A stretch of 55,125 bases of DNA from Porphyromonadaceae bacterium (GTDB taxonomy: Bacteria; Bacteroidota; Bacteroidia; Bacteroidales; UBA11471). Under the pieces are notes generated by a model. The model was not told the origin of the DNA, made no database searches, and saw nothing but the letters and a program-made list of their open reading frames with translations. This document shows positions 42,756 to 50,663 of this stretch, piece by piece. Position 1 is the first letter of the stretch. Each line of letters begins with the position of its first letter. The DNA lies in contig JAJQIP010000021.1 of NCBI GenBank assembly GCA_021199145.1, positions 1 to 55,125 on the forward strand, written 5' to 3'. Position numbers and translations under genes: made by a program.

Positions 42756-43223
42756 ATGTCAAAAATCATCTATTCGGGAACTAAATTCCGGGAATTTCTC
42801 TCCAGAAGAGGAATCACCTACCAAGAAGCTTCGAATTATTTAGGTATTGACAAGAATACCATCAGCAAAGTTATCCGGGGAGGAAATCTCAGTTTAAATG
42901 TGCTGTTGACCATTTGCAACATGTACCATCTGAGCATCTCCGATTTCTTTTCTATCGAATATGATGATGATGACCCCCAAACCCGTGAAAACGAAATATC
43001 CCTCGCTTTGGCGGAAAATCGTCCAAGTTCCAAACAAACCTCCGACCCGGAGAGTGTCGAAAAATATATCTCTTCCAAAAAAACGCTGTTCCAATACGAA
43101 AATTACATCGCCTCGAAAGACCAGGAAATTGATTTACTGCGTGAATTGAACCAGCTTTACAAACAGCAAATCAATCTATTGCAAGAGAAAGTCATAGAGA
43201 GCAGCCACAAGGAAATTTTGTAA
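42756..43223 (+). CDS. Small XRE-type HTH protein with C-terminal coiled coil
   Basis: 155-aa putative DNA-binding protein. Residues about 8-65 form a lambda-repressor-like helix-turn-helix (FREFLSRRGITYQEASNYLG, then IDKNTISKVIRGGNLSLNVL). An acidic run EYDDDDPQ follows near residue 70, and residues about 100-150 form a coiled coil (LFQYENYIASKDQEIDLLRE). This layout suits a dimeric regulator. It is the last gene of the probable three-gene unit begun at 38865 and ends only 2 bases from convergent ubiE. Its target is unknown; autoregulation of this operon is a reasonable guess. Confidence 0.8.
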   Translation: MSKIIYSGTKFREFLSRRGITYQEASNYLGIDKNTISKVIRGGNLSLNVLLTICNMYHLSISDFFSIEYDDDDPQTRENEISLALAENRPSSKQTSDPESVEKYISSKKTLFQYENYIASKDQEIDLLRELNQLYKQQINLLQEKVIESSHKEIL

Positions 43224-43225
43224 AA

Positions 43226-43981
43226 TCACACCTTTCTCCCGATGTAAAGGGTGCAGACTCCTCCTGTCAAGGGGCGACAACAGGTATCGACAAATCCGAC
43301 ACTCCGAAATATCGAAAGCATCTCCTCACCCTGAGGGACGACCTCTATCGAGCGGGGAAGATAGGTGTAAGCCTGCTTGTCCCGTGAGAAAAGACGGCCC
43401 AAAAAGGGAATGATACGATGGGCATAGAATGGGTATAGGACATTCAGGGGAAAACAACGGGGAGTGGACAACTCCATGACCAACAATATCCCACCTGGCG
43501 CCAAAACCCGATACATCTCAGAGAAACCCTGCTGCAGAGATTGGAAATTTCGCACCCCGAACGCTACGGTTACCGCATCGTAACACCCCTCCGGGAAAGT
43601 CAGAGACAAACAATCCTGCCGCTCAAAAACAATCTTCCCCGAACAGCCTCTCTTTTCACACTTTTCACGGGCAACAGCCAACATCCCCTCCGACAGGTCA
43701 ATCCCCGTGATGAGAGCCGGCTGAATCGTTTTTGAAATCAAAAGCGGCAAATCACCTGTTCCGGTAGCGACGTCCAACACCTTCCGCGGCGCATATTCCC
43801 GCAACAGAGCCACCATCCTTTTTCGCCATCGCCGGTCAAGGCCAAACGTCATCAATCGGTTCATGCCATCATACACCGGCGCAATCGTGTTGAACATTCG
43901 GCAAACCTGCTCTTGTTTGCTTTCCACTCCACCATATGGGAGCAGTGTCTCGATATCTTGTACAGAATGTTCTCTCTTCAT
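43226..43981 (-). CDS. menG/ubiE: Demethylmenaquinone methyltransferase
   Basis: 251-aa SAM-dependent C-methyltransferase converting demethylmenaquinone to menaquinone, the quinone used with fumarate reductase in this type of organism. Visible are MFNTIAPVYDGMNRLMTFGLDRRWR (about residues 29-53; family signature 1), the SAM motif VLDVATGTGDLPLL (about 69-82), GIDLSEGMLAVAREK, and PEGCYDAVTVAFGVRNFQ (family signature 2, about 131-148). Length is slightly above average because of a 25-residue N-terminal extension. It lies behind purC but a strong terminator stands between them. Confidence 0.94.
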   Translation of the reverse strand: MKREHSVQDIETLLPYGGVESKQEQVCRMFNTIAPVYDGMNRLMTFGLDRRWRKRMVALLREYAPRKVLDVATGTGDLPLLISKTIQPALITGIDLSEGMLAVAREKCEKRGCSGKIVFERQDCLSLTFPEGCYDAVTVAFGVRNFQSLQQGFSEMYRVLAPGGILLVMELSTPRCFPLNVLYPFYAHRIIPFLGRLFSRDKQAYTYLPRSIEVVPQGEEMLSIFRSVGFVDTCCRPLTGGVCTLYIGRKV

Positions 43982-44004
43982 GGGAAGGGAAAGGAATTCT
44001 ATGA

Positions 44005-44036
44005 ATAAAAACGGCCTCCCCAGACAGGGGAGGCCG
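44005..44036 (-). terminator. Intrinsic terminator of the phoH-purC unit
   Basis: Perfect 10-bp stem CGGCCTCCCC (44012-44021) / GGGGAGGCCG (44027-44036). On the minus strand it is followed by TTTTTATTC. It lies 18 bases after the purC stop and only 24 bases before ubiE, leaving ubiE little room for a separate promoter. Confidence 0.88.
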
Positions 44037-44053
44037 AATATGTCTCTTGTTCT

Positions 44054-44998
44054 TTAATGTTTCAAAAAGTCGGTGACATTCTTCTCTATACGGGCAGCCA
44101 CATTGGAGGTATCGGCCTTGACGAATGTCTCTCCGACAATGTGCTCATACAACTCGATATAACGGTCACTGATGGAGGTCACAATAGCCTCTGTCATGGC
44201 AGGGATCTGTTGACCCGCTTTCCCTTGGAAACCATTTTCCATCAACCATTCCCGGACAAATTCCTTGGAGAGCTGTTTCTGTGGTTCCCCCTTGGCAAAG
44301 CGCTCTTCATATCCCTCCGAGTAAAAATAGCGACTCGAATCGGGTGTATGGATTTCGTCCATAAGGTAAATCTGACCCTCGTGCTTGCCGAACTCATATT
44401 TCGTATCAACCAAAATCAATCCACGGGCAGCGGCAATCTCCGTCCCCCGTTTGAAAAGGGCGAGCGTATATTTCTCCAACAGAGCATATTCTTCCGGTGT
44501 AGCCAATCCACGAGCCAGAATCTCCGCTTTGGAAATATCCGCATCGTGCTCCCCAATCTCCGCTTTGGTCGTTGGGGTGATGATGGGTTCGGGGAACTTT
44601 TGGTTCTCACGCATCCCCTCGGGCAACTTTACTCCGCAAATTTCCCGCACACCGCCTTTGTACGCCCGCCAAGCACTTCCACACAGATAAGCGCGGACAA
44701 TCATCTCTATGGGAAATCCTTTGCACAGTACACCGACTGTCACCATAGGGTCGGGACTGGCCACTTTCCAGTTCGGGCAAATATCCTTTGTCGCATCCAG
44801 GAATTTGACGGCAATCTGGTTCAGGATTTGTCCCTTGTAAGGTATCCCTTCGGGCAAAATTACATCGAAGGCCGAAATACGGTCGGTAGCTACCATCACA
44901 AGTTGTTTCCCGCAGATGTTATAGACATCACGGACTTTCCCGTGATACACACCCTGCTGACCCGGGAAGTTGAAATCAGTTTTGGTTAATGCTTTCAT
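44054..44998 (-). CDS. purC: Phosphoribosylaminoimidazole-succinocarboxamide synthase (SAICAR synthetase)
   Basis: Purine-pathway ligase joining CAIR and aspartate. The 314-aa protein is of the longer single-domain type (about 300 aa). Seen in order: GVYHGKVRDVYNICGKQLVMVATDRISAFD (about residues 17-46; nucleotide and substrate site), the IEMIVRAYLCGSAW run (about 107-120), and LILVDTKYEFGKHEGQIYLMDEIHTPDSSRY (about 200-230; the conserved metal/aspartate site). The start overlaps the 3' end of phoH by 23 bases, so the two are co-transcribed. A terminator follows. Confidence 0.96.
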   Translation of the reverse strand: MKALTKTDFNFPGQQGVYHGKVRDVYNICGKQLVMVATDRISAFDVILPEGIPYKGQILNQIAVKFLDATKDICPNWKVASPDPMVTVGVLCKGFPIEMIVRAYLCGSAWRAYKGGVREICGVKLPEGMRENQKFPEPIITPTTKAEIGEHDADISKAEILARGLATPEEYALLEKYTLALFKRGTEIAAARGLILVDTKYEFGKHEGQIYLMDEIHTPDSSRYFYSEGYEERFAKGEPQKQLSKEFVREWLMENGFQGKAGQQIPAMTEAIVTSISDRYIELYEHIVGETFVKADTSNVAARIEKNVTDFLKH

Positions 44999-45953
44999 TC
45001 TTTATTTTTTTAATGTTTTCTTCTTCATTCTTCTCATAAGCCTCGACAATACGCTGTACAAGTTTATGGCGCATAATGTCCTTCTTCGAAAATTGGACCT
45101 TGACAATCCCCGGAATGTCAGCCAATAATTCAATTGCTTGAGAGAGTCCCGAACGCTGAGAAGGGGGAAGGTCAATCTGACTCATATCTCCCGTGACAAT
45201 CATCTTCGTATTGAGTCCCATACGGGTGAGGAACATCTTTATCTGGTGGGTAGAGGTATTCTGGGCCTCATCGAGAATGACCACAGCCTCCCCCAATGTC
45301 CGTCCCCGCATAAAGGCAAGCGGAGCAATCTGTATGACATTGCTCTCCATCAACTCTTTCAACCGGTTGGCGGGAATCATATCTTGCAGGGCATCGTAAA
45401 GCGGCTGCAAATAGGGGTCTATTTTATCCCGCATATCCCCCGGCAAAAAGCCAAGTTTTTCGCCCGCCTCCACCGCCGGTCGACTAAGGATGATTTTCTT
45501 TACCTCCCTGTTTTTCAAAGCTCTCACCGCCAAGGCAATGGCGACATAGGTCTTTCCCGAACCTGCCGGTCCGAGGGCAAACACCAAATCGTTTTCATCA
45601 AATGCCTTTACCAGCAAACGCTGGTTTTCCGTGCGAGCGATGATGGGACGACCATTGACCCCATGGATGATAAGGTTGGCCTTTTTCACCTCCGGAGGGC
45701 GATTCCCTTTCACTATGTCGATGATAATCTCTTCGTTCAGAAGATTATATTCGGCACAATAGCGCATAAGTTCCTCTATCTTCTCCTCAAAAAGAGCCAT
45801 CTCCGCCTCATCGCCTACCGCTTTCACCACCAACCCACGGGCTAAAATCCGCAACTTGGGGTACAGGGTCCGCAACAGCTGCATATTGCTGTCGTTCACC
45901 CCATAGAAAATCACAGGATCGACATTTTCCAGAATAATGACCTTTTCCATCAT
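44976..45953 (-). CDS. phoH: PhoH-family ATPase/RNA-binding protein
   Basis: 325-aa cytoplasmic ATPase of the PhoH/YbeZ family, linked to RNA metabolism and ribosome maturation with YbeY; YbeY is not seen nearby. Start MMEKVIILEN at 45953 is chosen; the open frame extends to 45992, but that would place the start almost at the predicted transcription start. An N-terminal KH-like region is followed by Walker A FALGPAGSGKTYVAIALA (about residues 125-142), GFLPGDMRDKIDPYLQPLYD (about 177-196), Walker B VVILDEAQNTS (about 228-238) and TGDMSQIDLP. The C terminus is Lys/Asn/Glu-rich and overlaps purC. Confidence 0.94.
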   Translation of the reverse strand: MMEKVIILENVDPVIFYGVNDSNMQLLRTLYPKLRILARGLVVKAVGDEAEMALFEEKIEELMRYCAEYNLLNEEIIIDIVKGNRPPEVKKANLIIHGVNGRPIIARTENQRLLVKAFDENDLVFALGPAGSGKTYVAIALAVRALKNREVKKIILSRPAVEAGEKLGFLPGDMRDKIDPYLQPLYDALQDMIPANRLKELMESNVIQIAPLAFMRGRTLGEAVVILDEAQNTSTHQIKMFLTRMGLNTKMIVTGDMSQIDLPPSQRSGLSQAIELLADIPGIVKVQFSKKDIMRHKLVQRIVEAYEKNEEENIKKIKNESINQN

Positions 45954-45980
45954 ATCGTAAAGGGAGGAACAATCTTTTCG

Positions 45981-45988
45981 CAAAGATA
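45981..45988 (-). promoter_or_regulatory. -7 promoter box for phoH-purC
   Basis: Plus-strand CAAAGATA is TATCTTTG on the minus strand, 28 bases before the chosen phoH start. Confidence 0.65.
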
Positions 45989-46039
45989 GCAAATAATCAC
46001 GGTAACCTTACGGACAGAATAGAGGTTTTCAATTTTATT

Positions 46040-46088
46040 AAAAATAAGAAAGGGGGCGTTTCCCTTTTTCCTGAGGAAACTCCCCTTT
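46040..46088 (-). terminator. Terminator of the ROK kinase gene
   Basis: Imperfect stem: GTTTCC (46058-46063) with GGAAAC (46075-46080), then GGGG (46053-46056) with CCCC (46082-46085) and AAA (46049-46051) with TTT (46086-46088). On the minus strand it is followed by CTTATTTTT. About 50 bases after the ROK stop. Confidence 0.7.
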
Positions 46089-46137
46089 AAAAATCTATAG
46101 ACATGACCTTGCCCGTTTCCAGGAGAATCTATCCCGA

Positions 46138-47094
46138 CTATTGTGCCGCTTCCCATCCCAAGGCACTTGCTCCGAGAATGGCGGCATCCGCCTCGTTCAA
46201 CTGGGAAAGCACCAGTTCAACCTTTCCTTTGAAGACTCGCAACAGATTCTCTTCCATAGCTTTCTTTATCGGCTTCAGGATAAGGTCTCCGGCATGGGTC
46301 AATCCCCCAAACAACACAATCATCTTAGGGCTTGAGAAAGCGATGAAATTGGCAAACGCCTCTCCGAGAATCTTCCCCGTATATTCAAAAATCTCCACGG
46401 ACAACTTATCGCCGACTATAGCCGCATCGTAGACATCTTTGGAGGTAATCTCCTGCATAGGGATGCGTCGCAAAAGGCTATCGGCTTTCTGCAATTCGAG
46501 GAACTCCCGAGCCGTATGGGCCACTCCGGTGGCCGACGTGTAGGTCTCGAGACAGCCCTTACGTCCGCAACCGCAAAGACGGCCATTCGGACGCACAATG
46601 ACATGCCCCAGTTCACCGGCATTCCCGTCATTCCCGTAAATCAGCTGACCATTAGCGACAATCCCGCTACCGACTCCCGTACCCAAGGTAATCATGATGA
46701 AATCCTTCACTCCCCGAGCGGCCCCATAAGTCATCTCACCTATAGCCGCAGCATTGGCATCATTGGTAATCTTCACAGGGATGCCAAACTGTTTCTCCAT
46801 CAAAGAGGCAAAAGGCACCACCCCTTTCCAAGGGAGATTCGCCGCATTCTCGATAACACCCGTGAAGTAATTGGCATTCGGCGCTCCCACACCGATTCCT
46901 CCGATTTCACCCGTCAATCCCTGAGCCGCAATCAATGCGGTCAAGGAGTTGTACAGTTCTTCGATATAATGGTTGATGGATTGATGCGTATTGGTTCTTA
47001 TGGAATCCTTGGCCAGGACATTCCCCCGGCTGTCTACAATTCCAAAGGCGGTATTGGTACCCCCCATATCGATTCCTACAACATAAGACTTCAT
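46138..47094 (-). CDS. ROK-family sugar kinase (glucokinase-like)
   Basis: 318-aa ATP-dependent sugar kinase, probably phosphorylating glucose or N-acetyl-hexosamine. The N-terminal phosphate loop GIDMGGTNTAFGIVD (about residues 7-21), the sugar-site ITNDANAAAIGEMTYGAARG (about 118-137), TLGTGVGSGIVANGQLIYG and the ROK zinc motif CGCGRKGCLETYTSA (about 177-191) are all present. Which sugar it prefers cannot be told. It has a minus-strand TATATTTG at 47123-47130 and its own terminator, so it is a single-gene unit. Confidence 0.92.
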   Translation of the reverse strand: MKSYVVGIDMGGTNTAFGIVDSRGNVLAKDSIRTNTHQSINHYIEELYNSLTALIAAQGLTGEIGGIGVGAPNANYFTGVIENAANLPWKGVVPFASLMEKQFGIPVKITNDANAAAIGEMTYGAARGVKDFIMITLGTGVGSGIVANGQLIYGNDGNAGELGHVIVRPNGRLCGCGRKGCLETYTSATGVAHTAREFLELQKADSLLRRIPMQEITSKDVYDAAIVGDKLSVEIFEYTGKILGEAFANFIAFSSPKMIVLFGGLTHAGDLILKPIKKAMEENLLRVFKGKVELVLSQLNEADAAILGASALGWEAAQ

Positions 47095-47122
47095 GGTATT
47101 CTAAATTTAAGTTATGTAGAGA

Positions 47123-47130
47123 CAAATATA
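47123..47130 (-). promoter_or_regulatory. -7 promoter box for the ROK kinase gene
   Basis: Plus-strand CAAATATA is TATATTTG on the minus strand, 29 bases before the ATG. Confidence 0.6.
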
Positions 47131-47207
47131 TCAAAATATTCCCAAAAACAAAACTCCTTCGGCAAGAATCCTCCGCTCTCTCCCCGAAGGCAAAATCCTT
47201 TCAAAAG

Positions 47208-47237
47208 TTGGCGAATAGGAAAATTAACGTACCTTTG
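47208..47237 (+). promoter_or_regulatory. fabI promoter
   Basis: -33 TTG at 47208-47210 and -7 TACCTTTG at 47230-47237 with a 19-base spacer, 66 bases before the fabI ATG at 47303. Confidence 0.7.
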
Positions 47238-47302
47238 CAGCAATTAAATCGGCACAAAAAGGTTGGAAATGTGCCGATAAACCGACAAAACAGAAAAACA
47301 AA

Positions 47303-48162
47303 ATGAGCCATAATCTATTACAAGGGAAACGGGGCGTCTCTTCGGGGCGCTTAACGATATGTCCATCGCCTGGAAAGTAGCCGAGAAAGCTGTAGAAGAG
47401 GGAGCGACCATTACGTTGTCGAATACGCCTGTGGCTGTCCGGATGGGACAGGTTTCTGAATTGGGCGAAAAACTCCATGCCGAAATTATTCCTGCCGATG
47501 CCACCAGTGTAGAAGATCTCCAGACCGTTTTCACCCGTTCGGTGGAAATCCTGGATGGGAAAATAGACTTCGTACTGCACTCCATCGGCATGTCCCCCAA
47601 CGTCCGTAAAAAGCGGCCCTATGATGACCTCGACTACAGCCTGCTCGATAAAACGCTGGACATCTCGGCCGTCTCTTTCCACAAAATGTTGCAGACGGCC
47701 AAAAAACTAGATGCCATCAACGAATATGGTTCCATTGTCGCCCTTTCTTACGTGGCAGCCCAACGCACCCTCTTCGGATACAACGACATGGCCGATGCCA
47801 AAGCCCTCCTCGAATCCATCGCCAGGAGTTTCGGCTATATCTATGGCCGGGAAAAGAATGTGCGCATCAACACCATTTCACAATCCCCTACTATGACAAC
47901 CGCCGGCAGCGGTGTAAAAGGAATAAATTCCCTGATGGATTTCGCCAATCGCATGTCTCCCCTCGGGAATGCCAGTGCCGCCGAATGTGCCGACTACTGC
48001 ATCGTCATGTTTTCTGACCTTACCCGCAAAGTGACTATGCAAAACCTTTTCCACGACGGAGGCTTTTCGAGTATGGGAATGAGTTTGCGTGCCATGGACC
48101 AATACAACAAGAGTTTCGATGAATACCGCAATCCCGAGACAGGAGAAATCATTTACGGATAA
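47303..48162 (+). CDS. fabI: Enoyl-ACP reductase FabI, with an apparent one-base frameshift at about 47339
   Basis: NADH-dependent reductase of the last step of fatty-acid elongation. Read from ATG 47303 the frame gives MSHNLLQGKRGV, the expected FabI start, then leaves frame. From 47341 a second frame gives FGALNDMSIAWKVAEKAVEE and continues to the stop. Expected family sequence is GKRG(V/I)(I/L)FGALNDMSIA, so exactly one base is missing in the two-base TC at 47339-47340. Restoring it would give 286 aa, the normal length. The remainder is intact, with catalytic Tyr and Lys in YNDMADAK and SQSPTMTTAGSG. Initiation at the internal ATG 47359 would delete the first strand and NAD loop. A sequencing or assembly error is as likely as a real mutation, since the gene has its own good promoter. 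Confidence 0.85.
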
Positions 48163-48320
48163 GAATAAAGAGAAAAATTTGGGGCCGGAATTATCCGCAG
48201 CCGTTAAACTTTCTTTTCTTGCGGCTATCTAAGTTAAGGAATAGGTCTTTACAAGGGAGAAATGCCGGTTTTTCTTTTTACCTTTAGCCGCTTCAAACCA
48301 ACGGAATAGAAACAAGAAAT

Positions 48321-48875
48321 ATGTCGCCCGAATACGATGAAGAATCCATAGTTGCCCAGTTGCAAGACCCGCAACGTTGCCGGGAGGCATTCGCCCTCGT
48401 TGTCAAGCATTACAGCCAGTCCCTCTATTGGCAAATCCGTAAAATGGTCATATCGCATGACGATGCGGACGATCTCTTGCAAAACACCTTCCTGAAAGCG
48501 TGGTCGAACATCGCCTATTTCCGGGGGGATGCCCGGCTTTCTACCTGGCTCTACCGTATTGCGGTGAACGAGACCCTGACCTTCTTGACCAAACAACGTC
48601 AACAAAACAACATTCCTCTCGACGGGGAAGATTCATTTCTCGTTGACCGGCTTGAAAGTGATGAATGGTTTGACGGAGACGAAGCACAACGGAAGTTGCA
48701 GAAAGCCATTTTACAGCTTCCCGAAAAACAGCGGCTCATCTTCAATATGCACTACTTCGATGAGATGAAATATGAAGATATTTCCCAAGTGTTGGGGACT
48801 TCTGTAGGGGCTTTAAAAGCCTCTTATCATCATGCCGTCAAAAAAATAGAAAAATTTTTAACATCTGTCCATTAA
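48321..48875 (+). CDS. ECF (group IV) RNA polymerase sigma factor
   Basis: 184-aa extracytoplasmic-function sigma factor. Region 2 is residues about 25-95 (HYSQSLYWQIRKMVISHDDA, DLLQNTFLKAWSNIAYFRGD, STWLYRIAVNETLTF) and region 4 is about 125-180 (LPEKQRLIFNMHYFDEMKYE, ISQVLGTSVGALKASYHHAV). No extra C-terminal sensor domain. A near-consensus TACCTTTA at 48279-48286 may be its promoter box. The next gene is a probable membrane anti-sigma protein, then a Spy-like periplasmic protein, making a compact envelope-stress type module. Confidence 0.93.
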   Translation: MSPEYDEESIVAQLQDPQRCREAFALVVKHYSQSLYWQIRKMVISHDDADDLLQNTFLKAWSNIAYFRGDARLSTWLYRIAVNETLTFLTKQRQQNNIPLDGEDSFLVDRLESDEWFDGDEAQRKLQKAILQLPEKQRLIFNMHYFDEMKYEDISQVLGTSVGALKASYHHAVKKIEKFLTSVH

Positions 48876-48922
48876 ACCTTATTACAGTTGATAATGTCTA
48901 ATTTTAAGTAGAAACAATAAAT

Positions 48923-49282
48923 ATGGGAACAAAAAAGGATTTTTTGAAGGAGATTGACCGGCGGCATGGATTCACTGCGCCGAGCGAAGACTACTTTGAG
49001 CAATTTGCTTCCCGTATGATGGGACAACTGCCTGAAGTGGAACTGCTGCACGTACATGTGTCCACACTCTGGACACGCATCCAGCCGTGGATATACATGG
49101 CCGCCATGTTTGTCGGCATTGCCTTGATGGTACGCATTTTCTCTCCGACCCGGAAATCCAACGAGAAGGATATCCTTGCCGAGGAACAATACAGTACTGA
49201 ATACTACGACGAACTTATCTGGACATCGTGTGTCAACGACTACAATATGTATGAATATTTGGCCGATGCCTATGAATATTAA
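48923..49282 (+). CDS. Single-pass membrane protein, probable anti-sigma factor
   Basis: 119-aa protein. Residues 1-50 are cytosolic (MGTKKDFLKEIDRRHGFTAP, then SEDYFEQFASRMMGQLPE, a pattern common in Bacteroidetes anti-sigma-like proteins). One membrane helix spans about 57-75 (WIYMAAMFVGIALMVRIF). The short outer tail is acidic and tyrosine-rich (EEQYSTEYYDELIW, YNMYEYLADAYEY). It starts 47 bases after the ECF sigma gene and 18 bases before a Spy-like gene. Sequence alone does not show a zinc-anti-sigma motif, so the role is inferred from topology and position. Confidence 0.7.
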   Translation: MGTKKDFLKEIDRRHGFTAPSEDYFEQFASRMMGQLPEVELLHVHVSTLWTRIQPWIYMAAMFVGIALMVRIFSPTRKSNEKDILAEEQYSTEYYDELIWTSCVNDYNMYEYLADAYEY

Positions 49283-49300
49283 TTCATAAATACAGGGAGT

Positions 49301-49930
49301 ATGCGTAATCTTATCTTTTCCATCCTATTCCTTTGCGGGTTGGCAATACTTCCCACGGAGATAAGGGCTCAAGAAAAATTATTGACCCTGCCCGAAGCTG
49401 AGACACAGCTCAGAGAGGCCGAAAGAAACTACGCCATCGCCAAAGACGCTTATAAAAATGCCTCAAAAGCCGACCAAGACACTACCCGCAAAATCATGCG
49501 GGCAGCAAGCCGGGAAGTGGGCCGTTGCCGTATGGAGATATTCAAAATCCACAAACGGAACTACTTGTGCGAAAAGGCCGGACTGACCGAGAAAGAAGCC
49601 ACAGCCTTTTTCCCGGTATACGAAGAGATGCAACACCAGCTCTTCCACCTCCAGGATGAGTCACAACATGCCATCAAAAGACTGACAAAACCCCAAAAGA
49701 CCTTTTCAGAAAAGGACTATCGGGATGCTGTAACCAAGAAAATCGAAGCGGGAATACAAATAGCACAACTGCAAAAAGAGTATTTTGAACGGTTTATGAC
49801 TATCCTACCCGCCCAAAAAGTGGTCTTGCTATTTGATGCCGAAGCCCGATTCTCCCAAGAGATGATGCGGCATGAATCCCAAAAAGGAGGTGAAACTCCT
49901 GCTCCCCAACCGGGACCTCCTGTTCGATAA
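49301..49930 (+). CDS. Spy/CpxP-like periplasmic protein
   Basis: 209-aa exported protein with signal peptide MRNLIFSILFLCGLAILPTE ending near IRAQ. The mature part is almost wholly helical and charged (LREAERNYAIAKDAYKNASK), with the segment LTEKEATAFFPVYEEMQHQL (about residues 96-115) that matches the LTxxEAxxFxPxYxE motif of Bacteroidetes Spy-like proteins. The tail is Pro-rich (GGETPAPQPGPPVR). Members bind unfolded proteins or act as stress sensors in the periplasm. As third gene of the sigma/anti-sigma unit it is a plausible output or signal-sensing partner. Confidence 0.72.
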   Translation: MRNLIFSILFLCGLAILPTEIRAQEKLLTLPEAETQLREAERNYAIAKDAYKNASKADQDTTRKIMRAASREVGRCRMEIFKIHKRNYLCEKAGLTEKEATAFFPVYEEMQHQLFHLQDESQHAIKRLTKPQKTFSEKDYRDAVTKKIEAGIQIAQLQKEYFERFMTILPAQKVVLLFDAEARFSQEMMRHESQKGGETPAPQPGPPVR

Positions 49931-49991
49931 AAAAAATTCCCCCCCCCGCTGTTAAAGACAAGTTTGCGGAATCTTCCGTCGTTTCATAGAT

Positions 49992-50024
49992 AAAGGGTTT
50001 GTAGGAAATTTCTACAAACCCTTT
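49992..50024. terminator. Hairpin between convergent Spy-like and GNAT genes
   Basis: Perfect 13-bp stem AAAGGGTTTGTAG (49992-50004) / CTACAAACCCTTT (50012-50024) with a short AT loop. It overlaps the GNAT stop codon and probably serves both strands. Confidence 0.7.
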
Positions 50025-50568
50025 ACTCGTTATTCGGATTACAGCGTTGCCATTCGATGATATTTCCGAAACCCTTTTCCAGGCGAATCCACTCTTTGAG
50101 AAGTCCGCACCGTTCGAATCCGACTTGTTCAAAAAGGCGTAGACTGGCCACATTCCTCTCGGCTACTTGGGCGTACAGTTGGTGCAAGTGCAAAAAATCA
50201 AAAGCATAGCGGCATAGGAGTGTCAGTGCTTCGCTGCCAAACCCTTGCCTACGATACGGTATATCGACATAAACGCCTACCGCTGCACGTTGGTGATGAG
50301 GGTCAAAATCGTACAGGTCAATCATTCCTACCTCCTCCCCACTCTTCTGAGATACCATCATAAGCCGCATTTGCCGCATTTGGAAAATATCCTGCTTGAG
50401 ACTCTCTTCGATATAGACCCGCACCGCATATCGGGAATAGGGAGCCAAGACACAGCCGTCTCCCCACACCGCCGCCTCATTTTCCCAACGATATATCAAG
50501 GAGAGATCTTCCGGTTCGATCGCCCGTAAGCGTAAACAAGTACTGGACAAAAACGTCATAAAAATCAT
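50023..50568 (-). CDS. GNAT-family N-acetyltransferase (RimJ/RimL type)
   Basis: 181-aa acetyl-CoA-dependent acetyltransferase. LRLRAIEPEDLSLIYRWENE (about residues 11-30) is the RimJ/RimL-like start. The acetyl-CoA loop is IPYRRQGFGSEALTLL (about 103-118) and the late strand AERNVASLRLFEQVGFERCG (about 136-155) is typical. The substrate, a protein N terminus or small molecule, cannot be told. Alternative start at the in-frame ATG 9 bases inside (MTFLSS). It lies 95 bases downstream of recR on the same strand and may be co-transcribed. Confidence 0.85.
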   Translation of the reverse strand: MIFMTFLSSTCLRLRAIEPEDLSLIYRWENEAAVWGDGCVLAPYSRYAVRVYIEESLKQDIFQMRQMRLMMVSQKSGEEVGMIDLYDFDPHHQRAAVGVYVDIPYRRQGFGSEALTLLCRYAFDFLHLHQLYAQVAERNVASLRLFEQVGFERCGLLKEWIRLEKGFGNIIEWQRCNPNNE

Positions 50569-50663
50569 TTAGACTATTACCTCCTTTCATCCCCTTCATT
50601 AGAAACTTGTACAGCACACAACCGTAGGATAAAAGCAGAAAGATTGTTGAAAATTCTATAAGG

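Noticed and set aside
49929..49949. Phase variation through the poly-C tract
   Set aside because: The tract lies after a stop codon, outside any reading frame or visible promoter.
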